Of a stretch of 64,000 bases of DNA, positions 47,801-56,425 are shown piece after piece. The notes beneath the pieces were generated by a model. That model saw nothing but the letters and a program-made list of their open reading frames with translations, was not told the origin of the DNA and did not search any database. The position numbers and the translations under genes are program-made. Location: assembly GCF_026013605.1 (NCBI RefSeq), contig NZ_JAPDPJ010000012.1:1-64000 (forward strand). The letters run 5' to 3'. The first letter of the stretch is position 1. Every line of letters starts with the position of its first letter. The DNA comes from Plebeiibacterium sediminum (GTDB lineage: Bacteria; Bacteroidota; Bacteroidia; Bacteroidales; Marinilabiliaceae).

Positions 47801-48731
47801 GCACTCCCTTATCGTAGGTCCCTATCCAAATAGTTCCTGAGTGATCTTTTATAATTGATCGTACAGTACTGCTATTCTCATCATTTTCTGAAGCTCTGAT
47901 AAAACCAATATCATCGGCCAAAGTATGCATATTTCGCCCCAGACTAACACCATAATCTTTAGTGCCTACCCAAAGATTATGCTCCCGGTCAATAAAAGAA
48001 CAATACACTTCATTGGATGCAATTTGCTGCTTATTAATCAGCTGCTTACTAAAATTAATAGGCTTCCCTTTTACGGAATCATTTATAATCCAAAGACCGG
48101 AATTGAGGGTTTCTATTAAAATCTTGTTTTGCTCAGGCAGCACATTAACCTGATGCACCTTAACATTAGGGTGTGTTTTTATAAACTGGGTCTCAATAGA
48201 ATCAATGAGTGATTGATTTTGGTTTAAAAAGCTGATCTCTTCTGACGGAGGAACAATTCTTTTAAATGAATCATCCGTTTTATCATAATTGAAATATAAA
48301 GAATCTTGCTGTACTACAACACCTTGATTTACCCCTTTAAATAGATCTACACTTATAGCCTGTGCCCCATCTTGAATAGTATAGATCTTACAATCCCCTT
48401 TGTCGTTCAGTATCCTGACCAACTGATTATTTTCATATAAAACCCACTTATAGTTATGGTTATCAATAACTATTTTTGTAGCCTGACCCTTGGGGAGATT
48501 TTCTTTTTTATCGCTAGGTTCATATCGTATTACCTCAAAGCTTTTTCCATCATAAATGGAAAGACCATCATAAGTTGCAAACCAAATCCTCCCTTGTTTA
48601 TCTTGATCAATACTTAAAACCGTATTATTCGATAAACCATCTGTTGTAGATATCTGATTAAAAATGTACTCATCCTGAGCAAATACATTTAAAACAACCA
48701 CACTAATCAACATAGAAAACAAATATCTCAT
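44844..48731 (-). CDS. HTCS-2: hybrid two-component system sensor/regulator
   Basis: A 1295-residue HTCS. A signal peptide ends NVFAQ, and reg_prop propeller repeats follow (about 25-600, WIGTYDKG, WVGTETSG, WLGTFGG). A Y_Y_Y domain (about 600-680) with QLPPGNYSFVVKARN, a transmembrane helix (about 690-712) and a coiled-coil stretch come next. The HisKA domain has His800 in SHDIRTPLSL, and the ATPase has GSGIGLSMV. The receiver has Asp1090 in IISDWMMNEMDG, and the AraC HTH ends with GFNDPKYFSRCFTKENG. All signalling residues are present. It probably senses a periplasmic product of locus 2 and activates the SusC gene next to it. HTCS proteins normally sense sugars, so if the locus serves phosphate scavenging, its ligand may be the organic part of a phosphoester. 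Confidence 0.95.
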   Translation of the reverse strand: MRYLFSMLISVVVLNVFAQDEYIFNQISTTDGLSNNTVLSIDQDKQGRIWFATYDGLSIYDGKSFEVIRYEPSDKKENLPKGQATKIVIDNHNYKWVLYENNQLVRILNDKGDCKIYTIQDGAQAISVDLFKGVNQGVVVQQDSLYFNYDKTDDSFKRIVPPSEEISFLNQNQSLIDSIETQFIKTHPNVKVHQVNVLPEQNKILIETLNSGLWIINDSVKGKPINFSKQLINKQQIASNEVYCSFIDREHNLWVGTKDYGVSLGRNMHTLADDIGFIRASENDENSSTVRSIIKDHSGTIWIGTYDKGVLAFKDDEVQQFSFSKTEGNDWDWIRNIYQDSNGLIWIGSYGGVCRLDKEGKHPKYYTLNHKRVYSIVEDEHKNIFFGAWGGIEYLDAKTQQIVDLDSILLLTGTHVRKLHFDKKGYLWVGTETSGVFKLDVHAQKVIQHYTEEGKNEFCLSSNSIFDICEDKRGNIWLGTFGGVNQINTNGKVDLLPEINEKLPTTLIYKMYWDSKDALWFSTSTCLVKYIPVFNNIRIYDARDGFKLNDYAEGAGFQDRFGNLYFGGKGGCIYFDPADIRTNKKLPEVYLSNCVINHNKEIAVNDNTSNVFSSFTKNIDLEINSVLINEQGKTAMSWCLFPYEKEFKSTNKSNIHVQYNQLPPGNYSFVVKARNADHQWTTEKEVLSFEVSPPFWLNFYFYLVCIVVLALSIVVFVRLRFKHIKKKNSQLQELIDHRTAKINKQKIDLQKSNAELEEKSKKVAAQRDQILAQNEQLIEMYKKYEEANLLKQKFFTNVSHDIRTPLSLIYGPLAELIHDKSIDAEVSDKLERMMHNVNYITQLLDQILDKKKLEIGGIQRINTHGDLVEVCKGVVDSFKDQAAVNKQELRFKTSHTTYHCLFDHDKLQQIIYNLLANATKFTGDNGVIDCDLKIEESSFTIEISDNGIGISEDRLDSIFERYYQVNKSDEKKGSGIGLSMVKDFVKLLEGNITVDSKQGEGSKFSMTFSLSQPMIAAVDTIDNEEEEQVETDTINNDNRRSILIVEDHIELQLYLAELIGKKYHVVVAENGKQAIKILKKNKSFSVIISDWMMNEMDGIALCKYVKSKSGLHQIPFVLLTAMKQLENQKEGYAAGVDEYISKPFEPDLLFLKIENLIHRSEQIQKSVEVNAMIEPKDKNETSFDEKLVKKIGNIIDEEIGNSEFNQTVLANKLGVSQMQLYRKVKENMQSTPNELIRTTRIKKARMLLNKGNFTVNEVSFMVGFNDPKYFSRCFTKENGISPATYRKEVINNEVE

Positions 48732-48914
48732 CGTAAATAATTTTAGCCCGCTAAATTAAAGCTAGAATTCACCATCTACATTAAGAATAAGTTATGATAG
48801 CGTAAAGCCAATGCGCAACATCAGGCTCACAAAATCCATCCGACCATTATGTTAAAAAATAACCCTCTTTTAACCTAACCATTAGCCAATAATTCCGTAA
48901 TAGATTGCATTAAT

Positions 48915-48922
48915 TATGTTTG
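48915..48922 (+). promoter_or_regulatory. Candidate -7 box of the orphan sensor kinase gene
   Basis: TATGTTTG matches TAnnTTTG, 47 bases upstream of the kinase start codon, in the 238-base divergent region with HTCS-2. No TTTG -33 element at the standard distance. Confidence 0.4.
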
Positions 48923-48969
48923 CGTTAATTGTTTATTCGAAATGAAACATTCATTTTATAAAAACATAA

Positions 48970-51900
48970 ATGTTTTATGAATGTTATTCATTGATAAATT
49001 ATATATCTGATTTGGTTTTGAGCTATATTAAAATACTGCTTTTATTATTCATTCTATATCCTTGTGCTAATGCACAAAGGCATTCCAATGTGTTTGAGGT
49101 TATTTCCACAGAAGAAGGCTTACCGAGTTCAAAGGTATTTTCCATTGCTCAGGATAACAATGGCTTTTTGTGGATGGGAACTGTTGATGGCTTAGCTCGT
49201 TACGATGGAAGTAACTTTAAAGTATATCCATATATCCCCAATGATACCAGCTCTTTGCCTGTATCATTAATTACAGAAATACAACCTGTAAAGAACAACA
49301 CGCTATGGTTGGCCACAAGAAACTTAGGTATCATTAAGTTTGATATGGTTAATGAAAAATTCACGCATTTTGTGCATAAAGATGATACACCAAACGCTTT
49401 GCCGTTTAATAATGTTGAGAAGTTTTATCTTGATGAAGATTCAGTTTTATGGGGAACCAATGATTTTAGATATGGATTTTATTACACCGAAGAAAAAGGA
49501 TTTGTTGTTTCCAGACTTCCGGATAAAATACTTGAAAAAAATATTGAAATTGAAAACATTGTTGATTCAATAGGCAAGCTTTACAATTTTTCGGTAACAC
49601 CTGACGACATTTGTTTTGAGCAATTTGATAAAGAAACCATCATTATTTCGGCCAGGCAAAATGGAACCTTCCTATTTAACAAAACAAACAAGCGTATAGT
49701 GAAGTTAATGGATGGTCCGTTTAATGAAGCCACAGATATTGGATGCATTACCAAAGATAATAACTCAAACATTTGGGTAGCAAAGTTTAACGATGGTGCA
49801 TTATTCTATAGTCCGGTAAAAAGGCATTTTAAAAACTATCTGCATTTTAAAAATGACCACATCAACATCAATAATTTATTTGTCCGTGCATTAAATAAAA
49901 ATGCCGATGGTAATATATGGATTGGAACCCAAACAAAAGGATTGATAAAGTTTAATCCTCAAAGTAATTCTTTCAAAGTATATAATAAGGGTAACCTTAG
50001 CAACGGAAACCTGTTTTCCAATAAAGTGCGTTGTATTTACTATGATAAAGATAGCACCATGTGGGTTGGAACCCAGGGATCATTAGCCCAATACTTACCC
50101 CAACAGGATAGGTTTATTACCTATAAAGTGTATGATGAAAATAAATTACAACATGATTCAAGAATATACGCCATTGTTGAAGATGATGAGAACAATTTAT
50201 GGATGGCCAATTGGGATAATGTGGTTAAGTTTAATAAAACAACCCACCAAATAACCTACTACAGCAAGTCATTTTTTGGTATGGACAATATTCAGCATAT
50301 TAACCTTGACAATAAGGGTAACTTATGGATATCAGCTGAATTTGGGGGTATTGCAGTTTTTAATCCTAAAACCGAAAAGATTATTAAACGTCATTGCATG
50401 GTTGATCAATGGTCGAAACAAAATATTTTTATGACCCTGCAGCAAAACGATAGTATCTTTTGGGCAGCCACATCCAATAGTCTATATAAAATCAATAATG
50501 ATAACGATAGCATAGAAATCATTTCTCCCAAAGATGGATTACCCACTAATAATGTGGTAGGTTTGGTTTTTGATGGTGATAAAAACCTTTGGCTGACCAC
50601 AACAAGAGGCATTGCTTGTTTTAATACAGCATCGCAACACATAACATCGTACCACAAAATTGATGGTTTACAATCGGATGAATTTGTTGAAGGAGCACAT
50701 TTTTACGATGCCAAAACAAAGGAGGTATTGGTTGGTGGTATTAAAGGTTTTAATGTATTTAAACCTGCAGAACTACAGCCTGACACTTCGAAAGCTATCC
50801 CTCAGATTATTGAATTAAATGTGTTGAATAAAAAAATTACGCCTAATGTAGTACACAACAACACATCTATACTTGATAAACCTATAGAATATGCACATCA
50901 TATAAATTTACATAGCTCGGATAAAGTATTTTCATTTGATATAGCCAGTATTAATTTTGTACGACCTTATAAAAACAAACTGGCCTATCAGTTAATAGGG
51001 TTTGATGATGAAGAAATTATTATAAATGCGCCAACACACGAGGTTACTTATACCAATTTAGCTCCGGGAGCATATACCTTTGTGGTAAAAGCTGCCAACG
51101 GTTATGGTATTTGGAATGACAAGGCCCGGAAAATTGAAATAACCATTATCCCTGCCTTTTATCAAACTATCGGATTTAAATTGATCATTGGTTTTATTGT
51201 CATTTCCCTTTTGCTCCTGTTTTATTTCAGAAGAATGAACAGTGTAAAGCGAAAAAGAATTATTCTTGAAAAAGCTGTAGTGGACAGAACAAAGAAACTA
51301 TATGATGCCAATGCTGAGCTTGAAGAGAAAACAGAGGAAATTGAAGTTCAAAAGGAAATGCTTATCGCGAAAAATAACGAACTTGAAGAGCACAAATACG
51401 GACTGGAGCAACTGATTGAAGAACGAACTTCTGAATTAAAGGAGGCTAAGGAAAAGGCTGAAAAAGCTAACAGCTTAAAATCTGCCTTCCTTCAAAATAT
51501 GAGTCACGAAATAAGAACACCAATGAATGCGATTATTGGTTTTTCTGATTTATTAAATGACGAGAAATTAACCGATGCGGAAAGAAAAGAATTTACTAAG
51601 GTTATAAAAAGCAATGGGCAGGCCTTATTGCATCTGATTAACGATATCCTTGATATTTCAAGAATACAGGCTGGATCCATAGAAATCATTAAGGAAAAAT
51701 TCAGCTTTTCAACTTTATTTAAAGATGTTATTTCTGCAACCTTATTAAATGTGGATACAGAAAAACAACAAACGCTGCAATTTATTTACCCGGAGCATAT
51801 TGAGGATTTTGAAATTTATTCTGATTATTTCAGATGCAAACAAATTATATCCAACCTTCTAATCAATGCCTTTAAATATACCAATGAAGGTTTTGTGAAT

Positions 51901-52149
51901 TTTGATATTCAAAGAATTAATGGCTCTGTTATTTTTAAGGTAAAAGACTCAGGCGTAGGCATTAAAAAAGATGATATAAACCGCATTTTTGATCGCTTTG
52001 AAAAAATATCCTACAACAAAACATCTCACGAACGCGGCGTTGGTTTAGGTCTGGCCATTTCAAAACAACTTGCTAAACTATTGGGCGGAAATATTACTGT
52101 AAAATCAAAATTTGGTAAAGGGTCGGAGTTTGAATTTATCATATATTGA
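48970..52149 (+). CDS. HTCS-like sensor histidine kinase without receiver or AraC domains
   Basis: A 1059-residue membrane sensor. An N-terminal hydrophobic leader (about 20-35, ending ANAQ) is followed by a reg_prop propeller (about 45-620, [27 protein letters not shown]) and a Y_Y_Y domain (about 650-730, [18 protein letters not shown]). One transmembrane helix (about 735-755), a long coiled coil (about 765-835), HisKA with His846 in [11 protein letters not shown], and an ATPase ending [11 protein letters not shown] complete it. The protein stops right after the ATPase, with no receiver or HTH and no cognate response regulator gene nearby. The architecture looks complete rather than frameshifted: no receiver-like sequence follows in any frame. 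It is divergent from HTCS-2. Confidence 0.9.
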   Translation: MFYECYSLINYISDLVLSYIKILLLLFILYPCANAQRHSNVFEVISTEEGLPSSKVFSIAQDNNGFLWMGTVDGLARYDGSNFKVYPYIPNDTSSLPVSLITEIQPVKNNTLWLATRNLGIIKFDMVNEKFTHFVHKDDTPNALPFNNVEKFYLDEDSVLWGTNDFRYGFYYTEEKGFVVSRLPDKILEKNIEIENIVDSIGKLYNFSVTPDDICFEQFDKETIIISARQNGTFLFNKTNKRIVKLMDGPFNEATDIGCITKDNNSNIWVAKFNDGALFYSPVKRHFKNYLHFKNDHININNLFVRALNKNADGNIWIGTQTKGLIKFNPQSNSFKVYNKGNLSNGNLFSNKVRCIYYDKDSTMWVGTQGSLAQYLPQQDRFITYKVYDENKLQHDSRIYAIVEDDENNLWMANWDNVVKFNKTTHQITYYSKSFFGMDNIQHINLDNKGNLWISAEFGGIAVFNPKTEKIIKRHCMVDQWSKQNIFMTLQQNDSIFWAATSNSLYKINNDNDSIEIISPKDGLPTNNVVGLVFDGDKNLWLTTTRGIACFNTASQHITSYHKIDGLQSDEFVEGAHFYDAKTKEVLVGGIKGFNVFKPAELQPDTSKAIPQIIELNVLNKKITPNVVHNNTSILDKPIEYAHHINLHSSDKVFSFDIASINFVRPYKNKLAYQLIGFDDEEIIINAPTHEVTYTNLAPGAYTFVVKAANGYGIWNDKARKIEITIIPAFYQTIGFKLIIGFIVISLLLLFYFRRMNSVKRKRIILEKAVVDRTKKLYDANAELEEKTEEIEVQKEMLIAKNNELEEHKYGLEQLIEERTSELKEAKEKAEKANSLKSAFLQNMSHEIRTPMNAIIGFSDLLNDEKLTDAERKEFTKVIKSNGQALLHLINDILDISRIQAGSIEIIKEKFSFSTLFKDVISATLLNVDTEKQQTLQFIYPEHIEDFEIYSDYFRCKQIISNLLINAFKYTNEGFVNFDIQRINGSVIFKVKDSGVGIKKDDINRIFDRFEKISYNKTSHERGVGLGLAISKQLAKLLGGNITVKSKFGKGSEFEFIIY

Positions 52150-52203
52150 TTGTGGTGAGTTGGTTAGGTAAATATGATAAACCTTTGTTCTGTGCATCAT
52201 GTT

Positions 52204-52929
52204 TTATCTACCCAAAAGTCTTCCGATCAATCCTCTTTTCTTTTTCTTAATGACCCAAATCAAATCGTCAGGGTGTCTTCGTGTTAAGTTATTTGGTCCA
52301 AACTTTCCCCAGGCAAACCCTTCTGTTTCTTTTGATAATCTCATATCTGCAACGACCCAATCCTCTCCTTCAAACTCACTCATAAAGTCTGAATATTGAT
52401 TATTTTCTCGTAAAAAATCAGTTTTATCAATCAGTTTGCCACCCTCTTTCCATATTTTATATACAACATTGTCATGTATATCGTTAAGGAAATTTGTTGA
52501 TGGAGATTCATAAAACTCCATTAAGCTAGATAAGAAACCATTCAGATTTTCAGAGTACTTGATAAAAACAGCAGGATCATGACATACATAATAAACATGT
52601 CCAAGTGAACCGTCGTTTAAAATATCAAGAATCCAAAAGTTTCCTAATCCATCGTGCCCAAGTGTAACAGAGTATGGAGATAATTCAAGAAAACCGAATT
52701 GTGCAATCGATGAAAAATCAACCTGATCTACTCCATAACCATCCCACCCACATGTTTCTTTCAAAATATCTCTTATTTCGGTAGCAATTGTATTATTAGG
52801 AAAAAGGTTCGATAACTTATCTATTTCCGTTTCTGTTAGTCCATCCTGAAATTCAAGAGTATATTTTTCACCATCTTCATCAGTAAATGTAGATGCTTTT
52901 AATTTTCGAATAATCTCAATATTTTCCAT
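52204..52929 (-). CDS. SUKH (SMI1/KNR4)-like protein
   Basis: A 241-residue soluble protein without signal peptide. The middle (about 30-130) has the look of a SUKH fold: LTETEIDKLSNLFPNNTIATEIRDIL, then GFLELSPYSVTLGHDGLGNFWILDI and VYYVCHDPAVFIKYSENLNGFL. SUKH proteins are frequent immunity proteins of polymorphic toxin systems, but many are free-standing with unknown function, and no toxin gene is present here. The C-terminus is basic (KKKKRGLIGRLLGR). It converges on the sensor kinase with 54 bases between them. Function is uncertain; family assignment is by pattern only. Confidence 0.65.
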   Translation of the reverse strand: MENIEIIRKLKASTFTDEDGEKYTLEFQDGLTETEIDKLSNLFPNNTIATEIRDILKETCGWDGYGVDQVDFSSIAQFGFLELSPYSVTLGHDGLGNFWILDILNDGSLGHVYYVCHDPAVFIKYSENLNGFLSSLMEFYESPSTNFLNDIHDNVVYKIWKEGGKLIDKTDFLRENNQYSDFMSEFEGEDWVVADMRLSKETEGFAWGKFGPNNLTRRHPDDLIWVIKKKKRGLIGRLLGR

Positions 52930-53060
52930 ATTTTCTTTAACTATGAATGGCTATATTAAATGGATTGAAACAGTTCAATGTTTTAACTAATACAACTATT
53001 TCATTGGTTTCCATAATTACTTAATTATGCGAACCAAGGGTAGGATTTACTCTATCCCAA

Positions 53061-53178
53061 AGGCTGTAAACCTGAAACTTATGGTTGATGTTTCAGACTT
53101 ACAGCCTGAATGGGTACTTCCCTCAAAGCCTTGGGGTGATACCCCAAGTTATGATATATAAGGCCTTCAGCCTTTTAA
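53061..53178. repeat. Palindromic intergenic repeat
   Basis: A hairpin with 18-base arms matching at 16 positions (53061-53078 with 53090-53107, AGGCTGTAA core) is followed by a second perfect 8-bp hairpin CTTGGGGT/ACCCCAAG (53130-53148) and an AAGGCCTTCAGCCTT stretch. It resembles extragenic palindromic repeats common in Bacteroidota. It sits between the SUKH-like gene and the short orphan whose 3' end lies only 28 bases away. Confidence 0.55.
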
Positions 53179-53205
53179 ACCATTACTTTTTATCCTTGAT
53201 TGACA

Positions 53206-53409
53206 TTAATTACAAAATACATTATAGAGTTTATTATGCTTTACTTCCTCCTGTTTTAGAGATTCAAGATCTCTTTCTGTCAGACCACGCCTTTTGATTT
53301 CTTCATCTATAGCTTTTTTGGTTCCTGACATATAAGTTTGATATTTAAACTCCATTAAAAAAGAAAGTTCAAAATCTTCAAAATTATTAAGGATTTCTTG
53401 TATCTGCAT
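53206..53409 (-). CDS. Short hypothetical protein, possibly truncated
   Basis: A 67-residue acidic/helical protein (MQIQEILNNFEDFELSF..). The pattern FKYQTYMSGTKKAIDEEIKRRGLTERDLESLK looks like the N-terminal helical part of a small Bacteroidota protein that may normally continue into a zinc-ribbon, but this is recollection only. It ends at a stop codon 28 bases from the palindromic repeat at 53061-53178, so the gene may have lost its 3' part. No function can be given. Confidence 0.45.
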   Translation of the reverse strand: MQIQEILNNFEDFELSFLMEFKYQTYMSGTKKAIDEEIKRRGLTERDLESLKQEEVKHNKLYNVFCN

Positions 53410-53475
53410 AGCAATAATATTAGGCTCAACGGTGAGCTAAAAACTTGTGAAGTTATAGATTTTTTAGTCCGTTCG

Positions 53476-54003
53476 TTATCTATAATATTTCCTTGTGAAA
53501 ATTACATTTGGGGTAACATCAAGATTTCCATGACGGTCTTCTTTAAAATTTAGATCTAAATCATATTTCACATTGTATAATGACAATAGGTTATCTAGTT
53601 CATCTTTTTTGTTTTTAGCAACTGAGAGGGTTTGTTTAAACATTACGAATGGATGTAATGCTTTAGGAATAACTAAAAATCCTACCCCAATAATAATTAA
53701 TGGGAGTGTTGAGATAACGCCTCCTTCGAATGCAAATATACCAAGTAAAAATCCCAATAGCATTATTACGATACTTATAGCAAGCAATACAAAGGTTGTG
53801 CTATATGTTTTGGCTTTTTTTCTACTAATAGTTTCCAATTCAATATTAGTATCTAATATGATCTTCTCGTACTTCTTGTCAAAGGATATTTTATCACACT
53901 TATTTTTAAACTGTGGCTTTTCATTAGTAATTCCACATTTTGTACCTGTTCTTTTGTCTGAAATTTGATTCTCACAAATTCCGCAATGTTTAGATTTAAG
54001 CAT
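53476..54003 (-). CDS. Zinc-ribbon membrane protein, unknown function
   Basis: A 175-residue protein. The N-terminus holds CGICENQISDKRTGTKCGITNEKPQFKNKC, a four-cysteine zinc-binding motif (CxxC..C..C) seen at the start of several Bacteroidota membrane proteins. Two adjacent transmembrane helices follow (about 69-90 and 96-114), then a basic cytoplasmic C-terminus. Role unknown. It is in a minus-strand group of small accessory genes with the DUF3806-like and SUKH-like genes. Confidence 0.7.
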   Translation of the reverse strand: MLKSKHCGICENQISDKRTGTKCGITNEKPQFKNKCDKISFDKKYEKIILDTNIELETISRKKAKTYSTTFVLLAISIVIMLLGFLLGIFAFEGGVISTLPLIIIGVGFLVIPKALHPFVMFKQTLSVAKNKKDELDNLLSLYNVKYDLDLNFKEDRHGNLDVTPNVIFTRKYYR

Positions 54004-54197
54004 TAGTTTTTAATTGTGTTTAATGTTCGTTTATTTTTCTATTTACAATATGGATGAAATATGCAACGGTTCTTGATTGAAGTCTTGGCAAATAGGTCGT
54101 AGTATCGTGCCTCTAGATAGGGTGACAAAGACGATAGATTAAGGCTTCAGGACGTGGCAGATGAGCCATGCCTTATTTCAAGCCATTTGCGTACATT

Positions 54198-55208
54198 TCA
54201 TTTTTCATTCCTAGTCTCAATCGTATGTTTCAACATCTCATAAATGTTAGTAAAAAATCCAATTTCTTCTGAATCGATCCGCTTATAAACACTAGATATC
54301 GGGAATGATGTAAAATTGTCAAGTGCCCGAACACCATAATCCTCACCATACTGGTCAATAACTTTTACCCAAGTCATGTTTAATTCTTTAGATAGTAAAT
54401 CACCGTAAACAACACCTAATCCATTTGCGATTGAATCAGAACTAAACTTATCATCTTGTGTACTATTTATCCATGTGGCAAAAGTTGAATCAAGCAATTC
54501 TAATGTCAAATCATTTTGATTTTGATTATAATCAGGATTATAGTATTGAATTATATTTTTCCCGTTTTTTAGCCAGTTTTTTATAAATTCCTTATCACTA
54601 TCGTTTAATAGAGTGATTTTTTGGTCAATTGGTTCTTGTCTTGTTGTTGTATAATTAACTATTCCTGAAGATGTCTCTACTGATCCTTGGATTTTAGCTG
54701 GTTCTATGCTTTTTATTAAATCAGGGATTGAAGCTAATAATTTTTTAACTCTCTTATCTTTTTGCTTTTTCTCAAGAATAGTAGCTGACATTATTATAGT
54801 ACGATTATCCTGTAGACCTATTTCCCAAAATTTCATTATCAAATTAGTACCATTCTCAATTGAAGTCGATTCTTTGAATGCAATGGCAAAGTCATTCTCA
54901 AAATATAATTTCGTATCCTTTTTGTCTGCATTTCGAACGACGAAGTCATATCCAGTTATTGGCTTTACATTATTGTCTTTAGGTTCAAAGATTAATATAT
55001 CAAATCTTAATGTAATACATTCCGAACCTTTGGGATAAAGTAAAACAGTACCGTCTTCATCCTCCTCTGTTAAATATTGCTTTGAAATCCTGATAAAATA
55101 TGAACCTGAACCAAGAAAAACATCCTGAAACTCTTTATCTGATTTGCATCTATTAAATCCAAAAATCATTATTACTAGAATTATTGTTTTAGGTAAATTT
55201 CGTATCAA
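54198..55208 (-). CDS. DUF3806-like lipoprotein
   Basis: A 336-residue protein with an N-terminal hydrophobic leader and Cys21 at its end (FNRC), so probably a lipoprotein. The first half (about 30-190) is a beta-rich domain I do not recognise. The C-terminal part (about 235-330) resembles DUF3806: a LDSTFATWINS helix, NGLGVVYGDLLSKELNMTWVKVIDQYGEDYGVR and FTSFPISSVYKRIDSEE. DUF3806 has no known activity. It lies 10 bases downstream of another lipoprotein gene, so the two are probably cotranscribed. Confidence 0.65.
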   Translation of the reverse strand: MIRNLPKTIILVIMIFGFNRCKSDKEFQDVFLGSGSYFIRISKQYLTEEDEDGTVLLYPKGSECITLRFDILIFEPKDNNVKPITGYDFVVRNADKKDTKLYFENDFAIAFKESTSIENGTNLIMKFWEIGLQDNRTIIMSATILEKKQKDKRVKKLLASIPDLIKSIEPAKIQGSVETSSGIVNYTTTRQEPIDQKITLLNDSDKEFIKNWLKNGKNIIQYYNPDYNQNQNDLTLELLDSTFATWINSTQDDKFSSDSIANGLGVVYGDLLSKELNMTWVKVIDQYGEDYGVRALDNFTSFPISSVYKRIDSEEIGFFTNIYEMLKHTIETRNEK

Positions 55209-55218
55209 CCTAGCCTTT

Positions 55219-55809
55219 TTAATATATATAATGACTTAAAACTATTGAAGTCTTTTCTTTCTCAATAGTTCTATACAGTTCATAATTATTATCCTGCAAG
55301 TATTCATTCGAAAAATATACATAGTCCCCATTAATCTTAATACTTGAAGAATCAATTTCGTTCTTGAGTTCTTTATAAGCAAAGTCTGAACTTAACAGTC
55401 CTGAAATCCATAGCACTTTATTAAATACGTTTTCCCATTGTGAATAGTCCAATGTATCATGACGTAATATAAAGTCTGCAGACACAGAATAAAAATTACA
55501 TCCTCCTCTTTTTATTAACAATGTATCATTTGACTCAAGTATGATGGTCGCAACTTTTTCAATTGAGTCCCACTCATAGGTGGAAAGTTCACCTATTCCT
55601 TTCAGAAATTCATCGGTCTGAGTTAATTGGTTAAATATACATTCACCATCTTCAGATATTTTTGATTCGGTATTCTCTAAAACAGAATCCTCAACTAAAA
55701 TTAAATCAGCCATTGGCTCTTCTTTCAGTTCTTTATTTGAATTCTTATTTGAAGAAACTGAACAAGAGACTAATACAAACAGGACAATAATGTTAATAAG
55801 TTTTTTCAT
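55219..55809 (-). CDS. Hypothetical lipoprotein
   Basis: A 196-residue lipoprotein using the start at 55809, which gives leader MKKLINIIVLFVLVSC with Cys16. An in-frame Met 13 codons earlier is rejected. The mature part is acidic, with no recognised domain. Segments such as LTQTDEFLKGIGELSTYEWDS and a C-terminal IEKEKTSIVLSHYIY end can be seen. It is first of a pair with the DUF3806-like gene. Function unknown. Confidence 0.65.
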   Translation of the reverse strand: MKKLINIIVLFVLVSCSVSSNKNSNKELKEEPMADLILVEDSVLENTESKISEDGECIFNQLTQTDEFLKGIGELSTYEWDSIEKVATIILESNDTLLIKRGGCNFYSVSADFILRHDTLDYSQWENVFNKVLWISGLLSSDFAYKELKNEIDSSSIKINGDYVYFSNEYLQDNNYELYRTIEKEKTSIVLSHYIY

Positions 55810-56425
55810 ATAAATTGATTTGCAGCTTGGCTCCAACAAATTCCCCAACCCTCCCTAATTCAGTATACATCATTAACATGTCAACAGCTCACGTCATTTG
55901 AAATAACTCCTTAAAATACTCCGTTATTAGAAAAATGTTACAATAATGGGGTAGAATATTATTTTAAATAGACGAAAGGCTGGAAAAAGACAATAAAGAA
56001 TGAAGAATTAGTAATGTGTAATTAGTAATGAATAATGGGCATAGAGCATAGTGCATAGTGCGAAGAGCATAGGAATTAGGGCATGTTGTAAGTTTTGGGT
56101 AATGGCTTACGGCACAAGAATATCGCGGAATAGAGGAATATATATGATCAATCTAAAAACCACATATAACCCTAATTTAAAGACCTCCCTGCAACTTTGC
56201 AAGAAGGGATTTCTTTTTAGAAATATCGCCCTGCAGGTTCGCGACAAGCTTTCCACACTCTGGAAAACCTCTCGACTCCACGCAGCAAGCTTTCCACACT
56301 CTGGAAAAGGTGCCGATTACACGCGGCAAGCTTTCCACGCTCTGGAAAAGTTGCCGATTACAGGCGGCAAGCTTTCCAGAGTCTGGAATGGATGTCGATT
56401 ACAGGCGGCGAGGTTTCCAGAAAAT
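55810..56425. other. Repeat-rich intergenic region
   Basis: 616 bases between the lipoprotein and PI-PLC genes. It contains a 7-bp phased array (55996-56086) and a 41-bp tandem repeat (56241-56428). A 134-codon open frame crosses both repeats on the plus strand but is made of repeat sequence and is not considered a gene. Confidence 0.6.
55996..56086. repeat. 7-bp phased array, 13 units
   Basis: Thirteen consecutive heptamers in unbroken phase, e.g. AAGAATG, AAGAATT, AGTAATG, then GGCATAG, AGCATAG, TGCATAG, AGCATAG. Units drift gradually from AT-rich to GCATAG types. One of three such arrays within 2.7 kb. Confidence 0.75.

Noticed and set aside
52150-52203. A frameshifted receiver domain after the orphan sensor kinase
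   Set aside because: Only 54 bases separate the kinase from the convergent SUKH-like gene and no receiver-like sequence is found in any frame.
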